The notes under the pieces were generated by a model, which saw only the letters and a program-made list of their open reading frames with translations, did not search any database and was not told the DNA's origin. Made by a program: the position numbers and the translations under genes. 64,000 nucleotides of DNA, taken from Amycolatopsis sp. MtRt-6 (GTDB taxonomy: Bacteria; Actinomycetota; Actinomycetes; Mycobacteriales; Pseudonocardiaceae). Each line of letters starts with the position of its first letter. Position 1 is the first letter of the stretch. The stretch is taken from the NCBI RefSeq assembly GCF_017308975.1, contig NZ_JADWPD010000022.1, positions 62,001 to 126,000 of the forward strand, written 5' to 3'. Positions 48,766 through 57,511 of the stretch are shown here, one piece after another.

Positions 48766-49743
48766 ATGGAAACCGTCACACTCGACGACGTCGACCGTGG
48801 CCTGCTCCACGCGCTGCAGCTCGACGGCCGCGCGCCGATGCGGACGCTCGGCCGGGTGCTCGGCGTCTCGGAGAACACGGTGGCCCGGCGCTACCGGCGG
48901 CTGCGCACCGCCGGCGTCCTCAGGATCACCGGCGCGGTCAGCGGCGGCGAAGCCGGCTACCCGACGTGGACGCTCCGCCTGCGCACGACGCCGGACGCCG
49001 GAGCCGCCGTCGCGGACGCGCTGGCCGACCGGCCCGACGTGTCGTGGGTGCACCTGCTGTCCGGCGGCACCGAGATCTCCTGCACCGTGCACGCCCCGGA
49101 CACGGCCGGGCGCGACGACCTGCTGCTGCGCAAGCTGCCGCGCGCGAGCCGCGTCACGACGGTCTCGGCGCACGAACTGCTGCACACGTTCGCGCTCCCG
49201 GACGGCTGGCGGGGGCTGCACTGCCTGTCACCCGGGCAGGTCGAGCAGCTGCGCCCGCCGGCGCCCGAGGGCCCCGGCCTCCCGCCGGCCCCGGAAGATC
49301 AGCCGCTGCTCGACGCGCTGGCCCACGACGGCCGGGCGAGCTACACGGCGCTGGCGCGGGCGACCGGCTGGTCCGACTCGGCCGTGCGGCGCCGGATGGA
49401 CGTGCTGCGGCGGCACGGCACGCTGACCTACCACCTCGACGTTTCCCCGGCCCAGCTCGGCTTCCGGTCCGAAACCCGGCTGTGGCTGACCGTCTCCCCC
49501 GCCCACCTCGCCGAGGCGGGCGAGACGTTGGCGAGCCACCCGGAGACGTCGTTCGCCGTCGCCACCACCGGCACGACGAACCTCACCGCGATGGTGAACT
49601 GCCGCGACGGCCGCGACCTCTACCGCTACCTCACCGACCGGGTCGCCGGGATCCGCGGCGTGCAGACCCTCGAAAGCGCGCCGGTGATCCGCACGGTCAA
49701 ACGCGCGGGGACGCCGCTCAGGCGTCCGGCAGCACGACCGTGA
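48766..49743 (+). CDS. Tandem Lrp/AsnC-type transcriptional regulator
   Basis: 325 residues from the ATG at 48766. Two AsnC-like units follow each other: helix-turn-helix LDDVDRGLLHALQLDGRAPMRTLGRVLGVSENTVARRYRRL then a RAM-like domain, and a second HTH (ALAHDGRASYTALARATGWSDSAVRRRMDVL) with a second ligand domain containing TTGTTNLTAMV. Such fused double AsnC proteins are common in actinobacteria. It probably controls the divergent MFS gene. Its end overlaps the barstar gene by 26 bp on the other strand. Confidence 0.9.
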   Translation: METVTLDDVDRGLLHALQLDGRAPMRTLGRVLGVSENTVARRYRRLRTAGVLRITGAVSGGEAGYPTWTLRLRTTPDAGAAVADALADRPDVSWVHLLSGGTEISCTVHAPDTAGRDDLLLRKLPRASRVTTVSAHELLHTFALPDGWRGLHCLSPGQVEQLRPPAPEGPGLPPAPEDQPLLDALAHDGRASYTALARATGWSDSAVRRRMDVLRRHGTLTYHLDVSPAQLGFRSETRLWLTVSPAHLAEAGETLASHPETSFAVATTGTTNLTAMVNCRDGRDLYRYLTDRVAGIRGVQTLESAPVIRTVKRAGTPLRRPAARP

Positions 49744-50086
49744 GCCGCCACGAACCGGCGCTGCGGCCGCTCGGGCCCAGCGCGCGCTGCGCGTCCGACA
49801 GCACGCTGCGGATGGCCAGGTACGTCTTGGGTTCCGCCTTGCGCAACGCGTCCGAGCCCGGCCAGATCAGCACGTGCTCCCCCGGCGGCAGCCACGAGAG
49901 GTCGGTCAGGCAGTCGTAGAGCGCGTCGAGGTTGTGCCCGAAGTAGTCCGGAAAGGACAGTGCCTCGGCGAACGCGGTGAGCGTGCTGGCCTTGTCGACG
50001 GTCGGCCGCGAGTTGACCAGGTGCGGGTACGCGCCCCGCGCGAACGCCTCTTCCGCGGCGGCCTTGGCCTGCTCCGAGGCGCTCAT
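49718..50086 (-). CDS. Barstar-family RNase inhibitor
   Basis: 122 residues. The core FAEALSFPDYFGHNLDALYDCLTDLSWLPPGEHVLIWPGSD matches the barstar family (DxFGxNLDAL and the L-DW loop). It starts in an ATGA overlap with the stop of the RNase gene, so the pair is translated together, as expected for a secreted RNase and its cytoplasmic inhibitor. The N-terminal 25 residues are helical and charged. Confidence 0.9.
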   Translation of the reverse strand: MSASEQAKAAAEEAFARGAYPHLVNSRPTVDKASTLTAFAEALSFPDYFGHNLDALYDCLTDLSWLPPGEHVLIWPGSDALRKAEPKTYLAIRSVLSDAQRALGPSGRSAGSWRLTVVLPDA

Positions 50087-50553
50087 CGGGCCGGGTCCAC
50101 GACGACGAACGACGCGTAGTGGTCGCCGGTGTAGTACAGCTCGCGCGCCTGCCCGGTGATCAGCCGCCGGGCGCCGCGGTCGGGGCTGCCCGGGGTCTTC
50201 ACCGTGTACTCGTGGTAGTAGCCGGACTGCTTGCGCGGCAATCTCTTCTCGCGGTTCTCGAAGACGACGTCGTCGTTGCGCGGGTAGGGGTACGGGCCGC
50301 CCGCCTCGATCAGCTTCCACGTGTCCGCCGCCTGCGCCGGCAGCGCGGAAAGCGCCTTCACCGGCAACCCGGAGTCCGCGCCCGGCACGGCGCCGCCACC
50401 CTTGGCGGGCGTGCCCGGCACGCTCGGCGAAGGACTCGACGACGTACTCGGTGACGTCGAGCCGTCGCTCACGACGTCCTTGACCAGCCAGCCCCCCAGC
50501 ACCAGCACGAGGAGCCCGATCAGCGCGGCGGTGATCCGCCTTCGGTTGAACAT
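50083..50553 (-). CDS. Secreted guanyl-specific ribonuclease (RNase Sa/N1 type)
   Basis: 156 residues. An N-terminal signal or membrane anchor (about 6-26) and a Ser/Pro/Gly-rich linker (about 32-62) precede the RNase domain. Catalytic residues of RNase Sa are recognisable: Glu in YYHEYTVKTPGS, Arg in RGARRLITG, and His in TGDHYASF. GGPYPYPRNDDVVFENRE is the typical start of the fold. It cleaves RNA after G. The barstar gene overlaps its stop. Confidence 0.92.
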   Translation of the reverse strand: MFNRRRITAALIGLLVLVLGGWLVKDVVSDGSTSPSTSSSPSPSVPGTPAKGGGAVPGADSGLPVKALSALPAQAADTWKLIEAGGPYPYPRNDDVVFENREKRLPRKQSGYYHEYTVKTPGSPDRGARRLITGQARELYYTGDHYASFVVVDPAR

Positions 50554-50564
50554 GGTGCGCGAGC

Positions 50565-50765
50565 CTATGCCGAGGAGTCGGAGTCGTCGTCACGCCCCGG
50601 AGCCAGCCGGCGGGCGAACAGCCCGACGACCTTGTCGAGCACCCACGCGGCGGCCAGGCACAGCGGCACGACGACCACCATGACCAGCACGAACTGCACC
50701 GGGAACCAGGCCTGGGCGAGCCACAGCTCGACCCCGTCCCACCAGTCGGCAAGCCCGTTGAACAC
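50565..50765 (-). CDS. Small single-span membrane protein
   Basis: 66 residues. A hydrophobic helix (about 22-48, FPVQFVLVMVVVVPLCLAAAW) lies between a Trp-rich N terminus (MFNGLADWWDGVELWLAQAW) and a charged C terminus (ARRLAPGRDDDSDSSA). It lies 11 bp upstream of the RNase gene on the same strand, so it may belong to that operon. I recognise no family. Confidence 0.6.
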   Translation of the reverse strand: MFNGLADWWDGVELWLAQAWFPVQFVLVMVVVVPLCLAAAWVLDKVVGLFARRLAPGRDDDSDSSA

Positions 50766-50824
50766 GGTGTGAGCCTACGCGCGCTCTGCTGCCCCCGCGT
50801 GCCAGGGGCGGTACGTTGCAGGAC

Positions 50825-51790
50825 ATGTTCGCCGTCTACGCGCAGGAACCCAACGCCGACAGCCCGCTGGACTCGCTCGTCGTCGGCGAGCGCCCCGAAC
50901 CGGACGTGCCCGACGGCTGGGTCCGCGTGCAGGTCAAGGCGGCCAGCCTCAACATGCACGACCTCTGGACGCTGCGCGGGGTCGGGATCAAGCCGGAGCA
51001 GTTCCCGATGATCCTGGGCTGCGACGGCGCGGGCACCCTCGACGACGGTTCGGAGGTCGTCATCCACTCGGTGATCAACGCGCCGGGCTGGCAGGGCGAC
51101 GACACCCTCGACCCGAAGCGCACGCTGCTCACCGAGAAGCACCAGGGCACCTTCGCCGACCACGTCGTCGTGCCGGCCCGCAACGTCGTCCCGAAGCCCG
51201 CGGCACTCAGCTTCGCCGAAGCCGCCACCATGGGCACGGCCTGGCTGACCGCGTACCGGATGCTGTTCGTGAAGTCCGGGCTGCGGCCGGGGCAGACGAT
51301 GCTCGTGCAGGGTGCCTCCGGCGGCGTCTCGACCGCGCTGGTGCAGCTCGGCCGCGCGGCCGGGTTCCGGGTCTGGGTCACCGGCCGGACCGAGGAGAAG
51401 CGCGCCCTCGCCACCGGCCTGGGCGCCCACCAGGCGTTCGAATCGGGCGCGCGGCTGCCCGAGCGCGTCGACGCCGTGTTCGAGACCGTCGGCAAGGCGA
51501 CCTGGTCGCATTCGGTCAAATCGCTCAAGCCGGGCGGGATCATCGTCGTCTCGGGCTCGACCAGCGGCCCGGACGCGCACGCCGAGCTGCAGCGCGTCTT
51601 CTTCCTCCAGCTGCGTGTCGCCGGCTCGACCATGGGCACCCGCGACGAGCTCGCGGACCTGCTCGCCTACCTCGACCTGACCGGCGTCCGGCCGCAGATC
51701 GGCGCGGAGCTGCCGTTTTCCGAGGCCCCTAAGGGGTTCCAGGCGATGCTCGAGGGGGACACCGCGGGCAAGATCGTCTTCACCCGCTAG
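50825..51790 (+). CDS. Zinc-independent MDR alcohol dehydrogenase-like protein
   Basis: 321 residues from the ATG at 50825. The Rossmann motif is LVQGASGGVSTALVQLGRAAGFRVWVTG, and the N-terminal GroES-like domain has VKAASLNMHDLWTLRGVG and ILGCDGAGTL. Zinc ligands are mostly absent, placing it in the quinone-reductase-like branch of the MDR superfamily. Substrate unknown. A terminator hairpin follows 10 bp after the stop. Confidence 0.9.
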   Translation: MFAVYAQEPNADSPLDSLVVGERPEPDVPDGWVRVQVKAASLNMHDLWTLRGVGIKPEQFPMILGCDGAGTLDDGSEVVIHSVINAPGWQGDDTLDPKRTLLTEKHQGTFADHVVVPARNVVPKPAALSFAEAATMGTAWLTAYRMLFVKSGLRPGQTMLVQGASGGVSTALVQLGRAAGFRVWVTGRTEEKRALATGLGAHQAFESGARLPERVDAVFETVGKATWSHSVKSLKPGGIIVVSGSTSGPDAHAELQRVFFLQLRVAGSTMGTRDELADLLAYLDLTGVRPQIGAELPFSEAPKGFQAMLEGDTAGKIVFTR

Positions 51791-51800
51791 CGGGCTGTGA

Positions 51801-51828
51801 GCTGGGCGGATCCCCGGATCCGCCCAGC
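51801..51828 (+). terminator. Terminator hairpin after the MDR gene
   Basis: The inverted arms 51801-51813 and 51816-51828 are 13 nt and perfectly complementary, with only two bases between (about 12 bp plus a 4-nt loop when folded). It begins 10 bp after the stop and is followed by an A/T-rich stretch. A typical actinobacterial terminator without a long U tract. Confidence 0.8.
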
Positions 51829-51937
51829 GCGGAAAACATTCCGCCTGCTGGTGAATTTTCGACGTCTTCACTTCGAGACCTGGTCGTTAGCCCCGAAATT
51901 CCACCAAAACCCAAGCATGGCCGGGTATTCTGTGGTC

Positions 51938-52978
51938 ATGACCGCGACGAAGCGGCCCGCGCCGGCGGAACCGGGCGGCCGGCCCAGTGACGAGACCCCG
52001 ATCCGGGTCTCCTTCCGGCGCTACGCCGGCGTCCGCACCCGCGTGCTCGAGGTCGGCAACCCCGAACCCGAGCAACCCGCCGCCCGCCGCGCACTGCGTC
52101 GCCGGGCGGCCGCGCCGCACGTCCGGCCCACCGCGCCACGGCTGGTGCTGCTGCACGGCTACTGCGACAGCGCCGACACCTGGCGCCCCGCCCTGGAGCA
52201 GCTCGCGGCCGCCGGGATTCCGGCGGCCGCGGTCGATCTGCCCGGTTTCGGCGACGCCCAGCCGTTGCGGCCCGGCCCGATGCTGCCGCAGCTCGACGCG
52301 TTCGCCACCGCCGTCGTCCGCGAGCAGGCGGTCCTCGGTTCGGTCGTGCTGGCCGGCAACTCCCTCGGCGGCACCATGAGCCTGCGCGCGGCGCAGAACA
52401 GCAGGCTGCCGATCTCCGGCGTCGTGTCGATCGCCGCGCCGGGGTTCGTCGACTCGTGGCTGATCCGCGCGGTGGCGCGCTACCCGCTGCCGCTGCGGCT
52501 GTACTCGTCGCTGCCCGTCCCGGTGCCGGGTTTCCTGGTCCGCAAGGTCGCCGAGCAGGTCGTCCCGCGGCTGCTGTACGCCGACTCCGGCGCGGCCGAC
52601 GCCGGCCAGGTGCAGCGCTTCACCGCGCTCTTCCCCGACTACCGCGCGACCAAGAGCCGCCTGGAGCAGGCCCGGCAGCTCGTCGCCGAGCTCGCCGACG
52701 CCTACCGCCTCGATTCGGTCGAGGTCCCGCTGCTGGTCGTCGCGTGCGGCAAGGACAAGCTCGTCACCGCCGCGTCCGGGCGGCAGCTGCACACGCTGGT
52801 GCCGCACAGCAGGCTGCTGGTCCGCGAGGACTGGGGGCACTGCCCGCAGCTGGACGACCCGGTGGAGATCGCGGAGCTGCTCACCTACTTCGCGGCGAGC
52901 GCGGTCCGGACCACCCACGCCAAGCGGGCCGCGGCGGCGGCGCCGAAGGCCGTCAGCGAGGACACCGCGGCAGGCTGA
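51938..52978 (+). CDS. Alpha/beta-fold hydrolase
   Basis: 346 residues from the ATG at 51938; the frame is open further upstream but without a better start. The oxyanion region is LVLLHGYCDSADTW, the nucleophile elbow GNSLGG (VVLAGNSLGGTMSLRA), the acid Asp in VVACGKDKLVTA and the His in REDWGHCPQLDDP. The N-terminal 70 residues are basic and low-complexity. Substrate unknown; an esterase or C-C hydrolase is likely. Confidence 0.9.
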   Translation: MTATKRPAPAEPGGRPSDETPIRVSFRRYAGVRTRVLEVGNPEPEQPAARRALRRRAAAPHVRPTAPRLVLLHGYCDSADTWRPALEQLAAAGIPAAAVDLPGFGDAQPLRPGPMLPQLDAFATAVVREQAVLGSVVLAGNSLGGTMSLRAAQNSRLPISGVVSIAAPGFVDSWLIRAVARYPLPLRLYSSLPVPVPGFLVRKVAEQVVPRLLYADSGAADAGQVQRFTALFPDYRATKSRLEQARQLVAELADAYRLDSVEVPLLVVACGKDKLVTAASGRQLHTLVPHSRLLVREDWGHCPQLDDPVEIAELLTYFAASAVRTTHAKRAAAAAPKAVSEDTAAG

Positions 52979-53068
52979 CGCGCTCAGGCTGTAGGCGCGC
53001 GGAGTTGGCGGTAGGTTCCGGCGAGGGTCCGTGATCCGGGCCTTCCACCGACCGCTCGGGAGGCGATG

Positions 53069-54502
53069 ATGTCCGCTCCTGTGGGTGCCGGCTCCGGCAT
53101 CTTCCGGCGCAAGCCGATCGACCAGATCCAGGACACGCCCGAAAGCGGCGGCCTGCAACGGACCCTGGGGCTGTGGCAGCTGACCGCCATCGGCATCGGC
53201 GGCATCATCGGCGCCGGGATCTTCGCCCTCGCCGGCAGCGTCGCGCACGGCGACGACGCCGCGGGCATCCCGGGTGTCGGCCCGGCCGTGCTGATCTCGT
53301 TCCTCATCGCCGGGGTCGCCAGCGCCGCGGCGGCGTTCTCCTACGCGGAGTTCGCCGGCCTGATCCCGAAGGCCGGCTCGGCCTACACCTACGGCTACGC
53401 GGTGCTCGGCGAGGTCGTCGGCTGGTTCATCGGCTGGGACCTGCTGCTGGAGTACACCGCGATCGTGTCGGTGGTGGCGATCGGCATCTCGGGCTACTTC
53501 AACTTCCTGCTCGGCCAGATCGGCCTCGACCTGCCCGCGTGGATGCTCGGCGCGCCCGGCACCGGGCCGGGCCACAAGGTCGACCTGTTCGCCGCGCTGC
53601 TGTGCCTGCTGATCGCGTACCTGCTCAACCGCGGCATCCGCAGCGCCGCCCGGTTCGAGACGGCGATGGTCGGGATCAAGGTCCTGATCGTGCTGGTGGT
53701 CATCCTGGTCGGCTTCTTCTACGTCAAGACCGGCAACTACACGCCGTTCGCGCCCGCGGGCTTCGGCGGCGCGGTGACCGGCGCCGCGACAGTGTTCTTC
53801 GCCGTCTTCGGCTACGACGCGATGTCGACGGCGGCCGAGGAGTCGAAGGACGCGCAGCGGCACATGCCGAAGGCGATCCTGTACTCGCTGGCCATCTCGA
53901 TGGTGCTGTACGTGCTGGCCTGCCTGGTGCTGACCGGCATGCAGAAGTACACCGAGATCGACCCGCAGAGCGGCTTCTCGACGGCGTTCAAGTCGGTCGG
54001 CCTCGACGGGCTGGCCACGGTGATCGCGATCGGCGCGATCGTCGGCATCCTCACCGTGCTGTTCACGTTCCTGATGGGCGCGACCCGCGTCGGCTACTCG
54101 ATGAGCCGCGACGGGCTGCTGCCGCCGTGGCTGGGCAAGACCCACCCGACCCGGCAGGTGCCGAGCCGGATGACGTGGATCCTCGGCGGCGCGTCCGCGG
54201 TCATCGCCGGCGTGCTGCCGATCGGCGAGGCGGCCGAGCTGACGAACATCGGCATCCTGCTCGCGTTCGTCGTCGTCTGCATCGCGGTGATCGTGCTGCG
54301 CTACAAGCAGCCGGACCTGCCGCGGACGTTCAAGACCCCGGGCATGCCGGTGGTGCCCGCGATCGGCGTCGTGTTCTCGATCTGGCTGATCACGTTCCTG
54401 CAGCCGGAGACCTGGCTGCGGTTCGCCGCCTGGTTCGCCATCGGCCTGCTCATCTACTTCCTGTACAGCCGGCGGCACTCGGTGCTCAACCGCGAGCGCT
54501 AA
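53069..54502 (+). CDS. APC-family amino acid permease (CAT-like)
   Basis: 477 residues from the second of two adjacent ATGs, because GGGAGG is 5 nt from it. About 12 to 14 hydrophobic segments. The N-terminal GLQRTLGLWQLTAIGIGGIIGAGIFALAG is the conserved Gly-rich first helix of the cationic amino acid transporter group, and FFAVFGYDAMSTAAEESKD a family motif of helix 6. It probably imports amino acids with protons. It overlaps the nitronate monooxygenase gene by 4 bp. Confidence 0.93.
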   Translation: MSAPVGAGSGIFRRKPIDQIQDTPESGGLQRTLGLWQLTAIGIGGIIGAGIFALAGSVAHGDDAAGIPGVGPAVLISFLIAGVASAAAAFSYAEFAGLIPKAGSAYTYGYAVLGEVVGWFIGWDLLLEYTAIVSVVAIGISGYFNFLLGQIGLDLPAWMLGAPGTGPGHKVDLFAALLCLLIAYLLNRGIRSAARFETAMVGIKVLIVLVVILVGFFYVKTGNYTPFAPAGFGGAVTGAATVFFAVFGYDAMSTAAEESKDAQRHMPKAILYSLAISMVLYVLACLVLTGMQKYTEIDPQSGFSTAFKSVGLDGLATVIAIGAIVGILTVLFTFLMGATRVGYSMSRDGLLPPWLGKTHPTRQVPSRMTWILGGASAVIAGVLPIGEAAELTNIGILLAFVVVCIAVIVLRYKQPDLPRTFKTPGMPVVPAIGVVFSIWLITFLQPETWLRFAAWFAIGLLIYFLYSRRHSVLNRER

Positions 54503-55548
54503 CGGATCCGGTCGAGGCGTGCGGCGGCTTCGCGCGCCTCGACCTTCAGCCGTTCGATGATCACGGCGGCCGAAGCGTCGTAGCCGAGCGGGTAGGTCTG
54601 GCCCGCCCACAGCGAGATCGCTTCCGGGTCGCCGGCCTTCGCCGACGCCTTGCGCACCGGCCCGGCCAGGTGGTTGAGCTGCGGGTAGGCGGCGGGCGCG
54701 CCCTCCGACAGCGCGTCCATGAACTTGTTGACCAGGCCGCGCGCCGGGCGGCCGCTGAAGGCGCGGGTGAACGCCGTCTCGCGCTCGGCGAGGGCGAGGG
54801 CCTTGCGGTGCGCCTCGGACGTCCCGGCTTCGTCCGCCCGCAGGAAGACGGTGCCGAGCTGGGCGGCCGCGGCGCCGGCGGCGAGCACGGCCGCGACGTC
54901 GGCGCCGTGCACCAGCCCGCCGGCGGCGATCAGCGGCAGGTCGACGCGGGCGGCGACGAGCCTGACGAGCGCGAGGACGCCGTACTCCGCACCGCCGCCG
55001 GGCAGGCGCGGGTCGTCGGTGAACAGGCTCCGGTGCCCGCCGGCCTCGAAGCCCTGGACGACGAGCGCGTCGGCGCCGAGGTCGGCGGCCCGCTGCGCCG
55101 CCTCCGGCGTGGTCACGGTGATGACGACCGTGCTCCCGGCCTCCTTCAGGCGCACCACGTCCGACGGCGTGGGCGGGCCGAAGGTGAACGACACCACGGG
55201 GACGCGCTTCTCGAGGACGATGTCCAGCTTCGCCGGGTAGTTGTCGTCGTCCCACTTCGGTTCGCCGAGCTCGACGTCGTACTCGCGGGCGAACCGTTCG
55301 AGCCGCTCGCGGTGCGCGCCGATGTCGGCGCCGGTGTCGGGCTGCGGGACGAAGAGGTTGACGCCGAACCGGCCTTCGGTCAGCTCCCGCGTCCGGTCGA
55401 TCTGCGCGGTCAGCGCCGCGGGCGTGAGCATGCCGGCGGAGAGGAAGCCGAAGCCGCCGGCCTCGGACACCGCGGCCACCAGCTCCGGGGTGGTGGGACC
55501 GCCGGCCATCGGCGCGGCGACGACCGGGAACGTCAGCTCGTCGAACAT
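54499..55548 (-). CDS. Nitronate monooxygenase (2-nitropropane dioxygenase-like)
   Basis: 349 residues. The FMN-binding TIM barrel has VVAAPMAGGPTTPELVAAVSEAGGFGFLSAGML at the start, and the motifs LVVQGFEAGGHRS, LIAAGGLVHGADVAAVLAAGAAAAQLGTVFL typical of NMO. It oxidises propionate-3-nitronate or alkyl nitronates, a detoxification reaction. It starts near the divergent hexosaminidase promoter. Confidence 0.92.
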   Translation of the reverse strand: MFDELTFPVVAAPMAGGPTTPELVAAVSEAGGFGFLSAGMLTPAALTAQIDRTRELTEGRFGVNLFVPQPDTGADIGAHRERLERFAREYDVELGEPKWDDDNYPAKLDIVLEKRVPVVSFTFGPPTPSDVVRLKEAGSTVVITVTTPEAAQRAADLGADALVVQGFEAGGHRSLFTDDPRLPGGGAEYGVLALVRLVAARVDLPLIAAGGLVHGADVAAVLAAGAAAAQLGTVFLRADEAGTSEAHRKALALAERETAFTRAFSGRPARGLVNKFMDALSEGAPAAYPQLNHLAGPVRKASAKAGDPEAISLWAGQTYPLGYDASAAVIIERLKVEAREAAARLDRIR

Positions 55549-55593
55549 GCCACCGAGCGTAGTCCCGGCCGGCTCTTCGCGCGGACCACCCGA

Positions 55594-55609
55594 CTTGGTC
55601 TAGACCACC
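55594..55609. promoter_or_regulatory. DasR-type dre operator
   Basis: The 12-bp palindrome TGGTCTAGACCA (55596-55607) is the core of the DasR-responsive element (consensus AGTGGTCTAGACCACT). It lies 71 bp before the hexosaminidase start and 48 bp before the divergent nitronate monooxygenase. DasR is the GntR-family regulator of N-acetylglucosamine and chitin use. Confidence 0.8.
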
Positions 55610-55679
55610 GTCGCCGGAAATGCGACGATCCGGGCAGGCGCGACGGCGAGGTCGCGCCCTTCTGCCTGGAGGTCCCCCG

Positions 55680-57440
55680 GTGAAGAAACCCTTCGCGCGG
55701 CGGTTCGGCCGCGCGCTCGCCGTGCTGGCCCTGGTCGGCGCCAGTACCCAGCTCACCCCGGCCGCGGCGGCGACGCCGGCGTTGCAGTCGATCGTGCCGG
55801 TACCGGTCTCGGTGACCCCGGCGGCCGGAGTCGCGTTCCCGTTGGTCTCGACCACTTCGATCGTCACCGAAGCCGGTTCGGCCCCCGCCCGGCAGGTCGG
55901 CGACTACCTGGCCGCCGTGCTGCGGCCGTCGACCGGCTACGCGCTGCCGGTGTCGGACGCACCGGCGGCCGTGCCGTCCGGCAGCATCGCGCTGCTGCTG
56001 AGCGGCGCACCCGCGGCCGTCGGCACGCAGGGCTACCAGCTGGTGTCGACGGCGTCCTCGGTCACGGTGCGGGCGATCACCGCCGACGGGCTCTTCGCGG
56101 GCGTCCAGACGCTGCGGCAGCTGCTGCCCGGCCGCGTCGAGAGCGCGTCACCCCAGCCGGGCCCGTGGAGCGTGCCGGGGGCGACGATCCTGGACTACCC
56201 GCGCTTCGCCTACCGCGGCGCGATGCTCGACGTCGCGCGGCACTTCCACCCGGTCCCGACGGTCAAGCGGTACATCGACCAGCTGGCCCAGTACAAGATC
56301 AACAACCTGCACCTGCACCTGTCGGACGACCAGGGCTGGCGCATCCAGATCGACAGCTGGCCCCGCCTGACGACGTACGGCGGGAGCACCCAGGTCGGCG
56401 GCGGCCCGGGCGGCTACTACACGAAGGCGCAGTACACGGACATCGTGAACTACGCGGCGTCACGCCACATCACGATCATCCCGGAGATCGACATGCCCGG
56501 GCACGTCAACGCGGCGCTGGCGTCGTACGCGGAGCTGAACTGCAACGGGGTGGCGCCCGCGTTGCGCACCGACATCGCGGTCGGTTACAGCTCGCTGTGC
56601 ATCTCGAAGGACATCACGTACACGTTCGTGGCGGACGTCCTGCGCGAGCTGGCGGCCCTGACCCCGGGCCCGTACATCCACATCGGCGGCGACGAGGCGT
56701 CGGCGACGTCCCAGGCGGACTACCTGACGTTCATGAACAAGGTGCTGCCCCTGGTGGCGGCGACGGGCAAGTCGGTGGTGGGCTGGCACGACATCGCCAA
56801 GGCCACGCTGCCCGCGTCCGCCACCCCGCAGTTCTGGGGAACGTCGACGTCGGACGCGGGCGTCTCGGCGGCGGTTTCCCGTGGCAGCAAGGTGATCCTG
56901 TCGCCGGCGAACAAGGCCTACCTGGACATGAAGTACAACAGCTCGACGCCGATCGGCCTGTCCTGGGCGGGCTACATCGAGGTCCAGGACGCGTACGGCT
57001 GGAACCCGGGAGCGTACTTGTCGGGCGTGGGAGAGTCCGCGGTCCGCGGCGTGGAGTCACCGTTGTGGACGGAGACGGTGGTGACGCCGTCGGACATCGA
57101 GTACCTGGCGTTCCCCAGGCTGGCGGCACACGCGGAGCTGGGCTGGTCGCCGTGGTCGACGCACGACTGGACGGCGTTCCGGACCAGGTTGGGCGCCCAG
57201 GCACCGCGCTGGGTCGCGCAGGGGATCAACTTCTACCGGTCGTCGCAGGTTCCGTGGGACACGGGCGGGACCAACCCGGGGTCGTGCGCGGATCCGGCGT
57301 GGAGCGCCACGCAGGTGTACACGGGCGGGAACGTGGTGTCCCACAACGGCCACAAGTGGACGGCGAAGTGGTGGACGCGGGGCGAGGAGCCGGGAACGAC
57401 GGGCCAGTGGGGAGTCTGGGCCGACAACGGGGTTTGCTGA
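55680..57440 (+). CDS. Secreted GH20 beta-N-acetylhexosaminidase with chitin-binding module
   Basis: 586 residues from the GTG at 55680, with GGAGG upstream. Signal peptide about 1-34 (FARRFGRALAVLALVGAS...AAAA). The GH20b-like N domain is followed by the GH20 barrel from FAYRGAMLDVARHFHPV, with the catalytic Asp-Glu pair in HIGGDEASA. A C-terminal CBM5/12 module (about 535-586) has the aromatic pattern AWSATQVYTGGNVVSHNGHKW and KWWT. It splits GlcNAc from chitobiose or other glycans. The upstream dre site points to DasR control. Confidence 0.95.
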   Translation: MKKPFARRFGRALAVLALVGASTQLTPAAAATPALQSIVPVPVSVTPAAGVAFPLVSTTSIVTEAGSAPARQVGDYLAAVLRPSTGYALPVSDAPAAVPSGSIALLLSGAPAAVGTQGYQLVSTASSVTVRAITADGLFAGVQTLRQLLPGRVESASPQPGPWSVPGATILDYPRFAYRGAMLDVARHFHPVPTVKRYIDQLAQYKINNLHLHLSDDQGWRIQIDSWPRLTTYGGSTQVGGGPGGYYTKAQYTDIVNYAASRHITIIPEIDMPGHVNAALASYAELNCNGVAPALRTDIAVGYSSLCISKDITYTFVADVLRELAALTPGPYIHIGGDEASATSQADYLTFMNKVLPLVAATGKSVVGWHDIAKATLPASATPQFWGTSTSDAGVSAAVSRGSKVILSPANKAYLDMKYNSSTPIGLSWAGYIEVQDAYGWNPGAYLSGVGESAVRGVESPLWTETVVTPSDIEYLAFPRLAAHAELGWSPWSTHDWTAFRTRLGAQAPRWVAQGINFYRSSQVPWDTGGTNPGSCADPAWSATQVYTGGNVVSHNGHKWTAKWWTRGEEPGTTGQWGVWADNGVC

Positions 57441-57443
57441 GGT

Positions 57444-57477
57444 GTGTGCCGGGCCCGCGCCGGTGGGCCCGGCACAC
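57444..57477 (+). terminator. Terminator after the hexosaminidase gene
   Basis: GTGTGCCGGGCCC (57444-57456) and GGGCCCGGCACAC (57465-57477) are perfect 13-nt arms with an 8-nt loop, starting 4 bp after the stop. A strong actinobacterial-type terminator. Confidence 0.85.
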
Positions 57478-57511
57478 CCCGGAGGCCGGCTCCGCCGATT
57501 AGCCTGCAGCC

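Noticed and set aside
53173..55683. 836-codon plus-strand ORF overlapping the amino acid permease
   Set aside because: Composition is that of a frame-shifted shadow (runs of Arg, Gly and Asp), and it covers genes on both strands with clear motifs.
51887..55867. 1326-codon minus-strand ORF across the hydrolase, permease and nitronate monooxygenase genes
   Set aside because: Arg- and Asp-rich shadow of high-GC plus-strand genes; the true genes there have complete family motifs.
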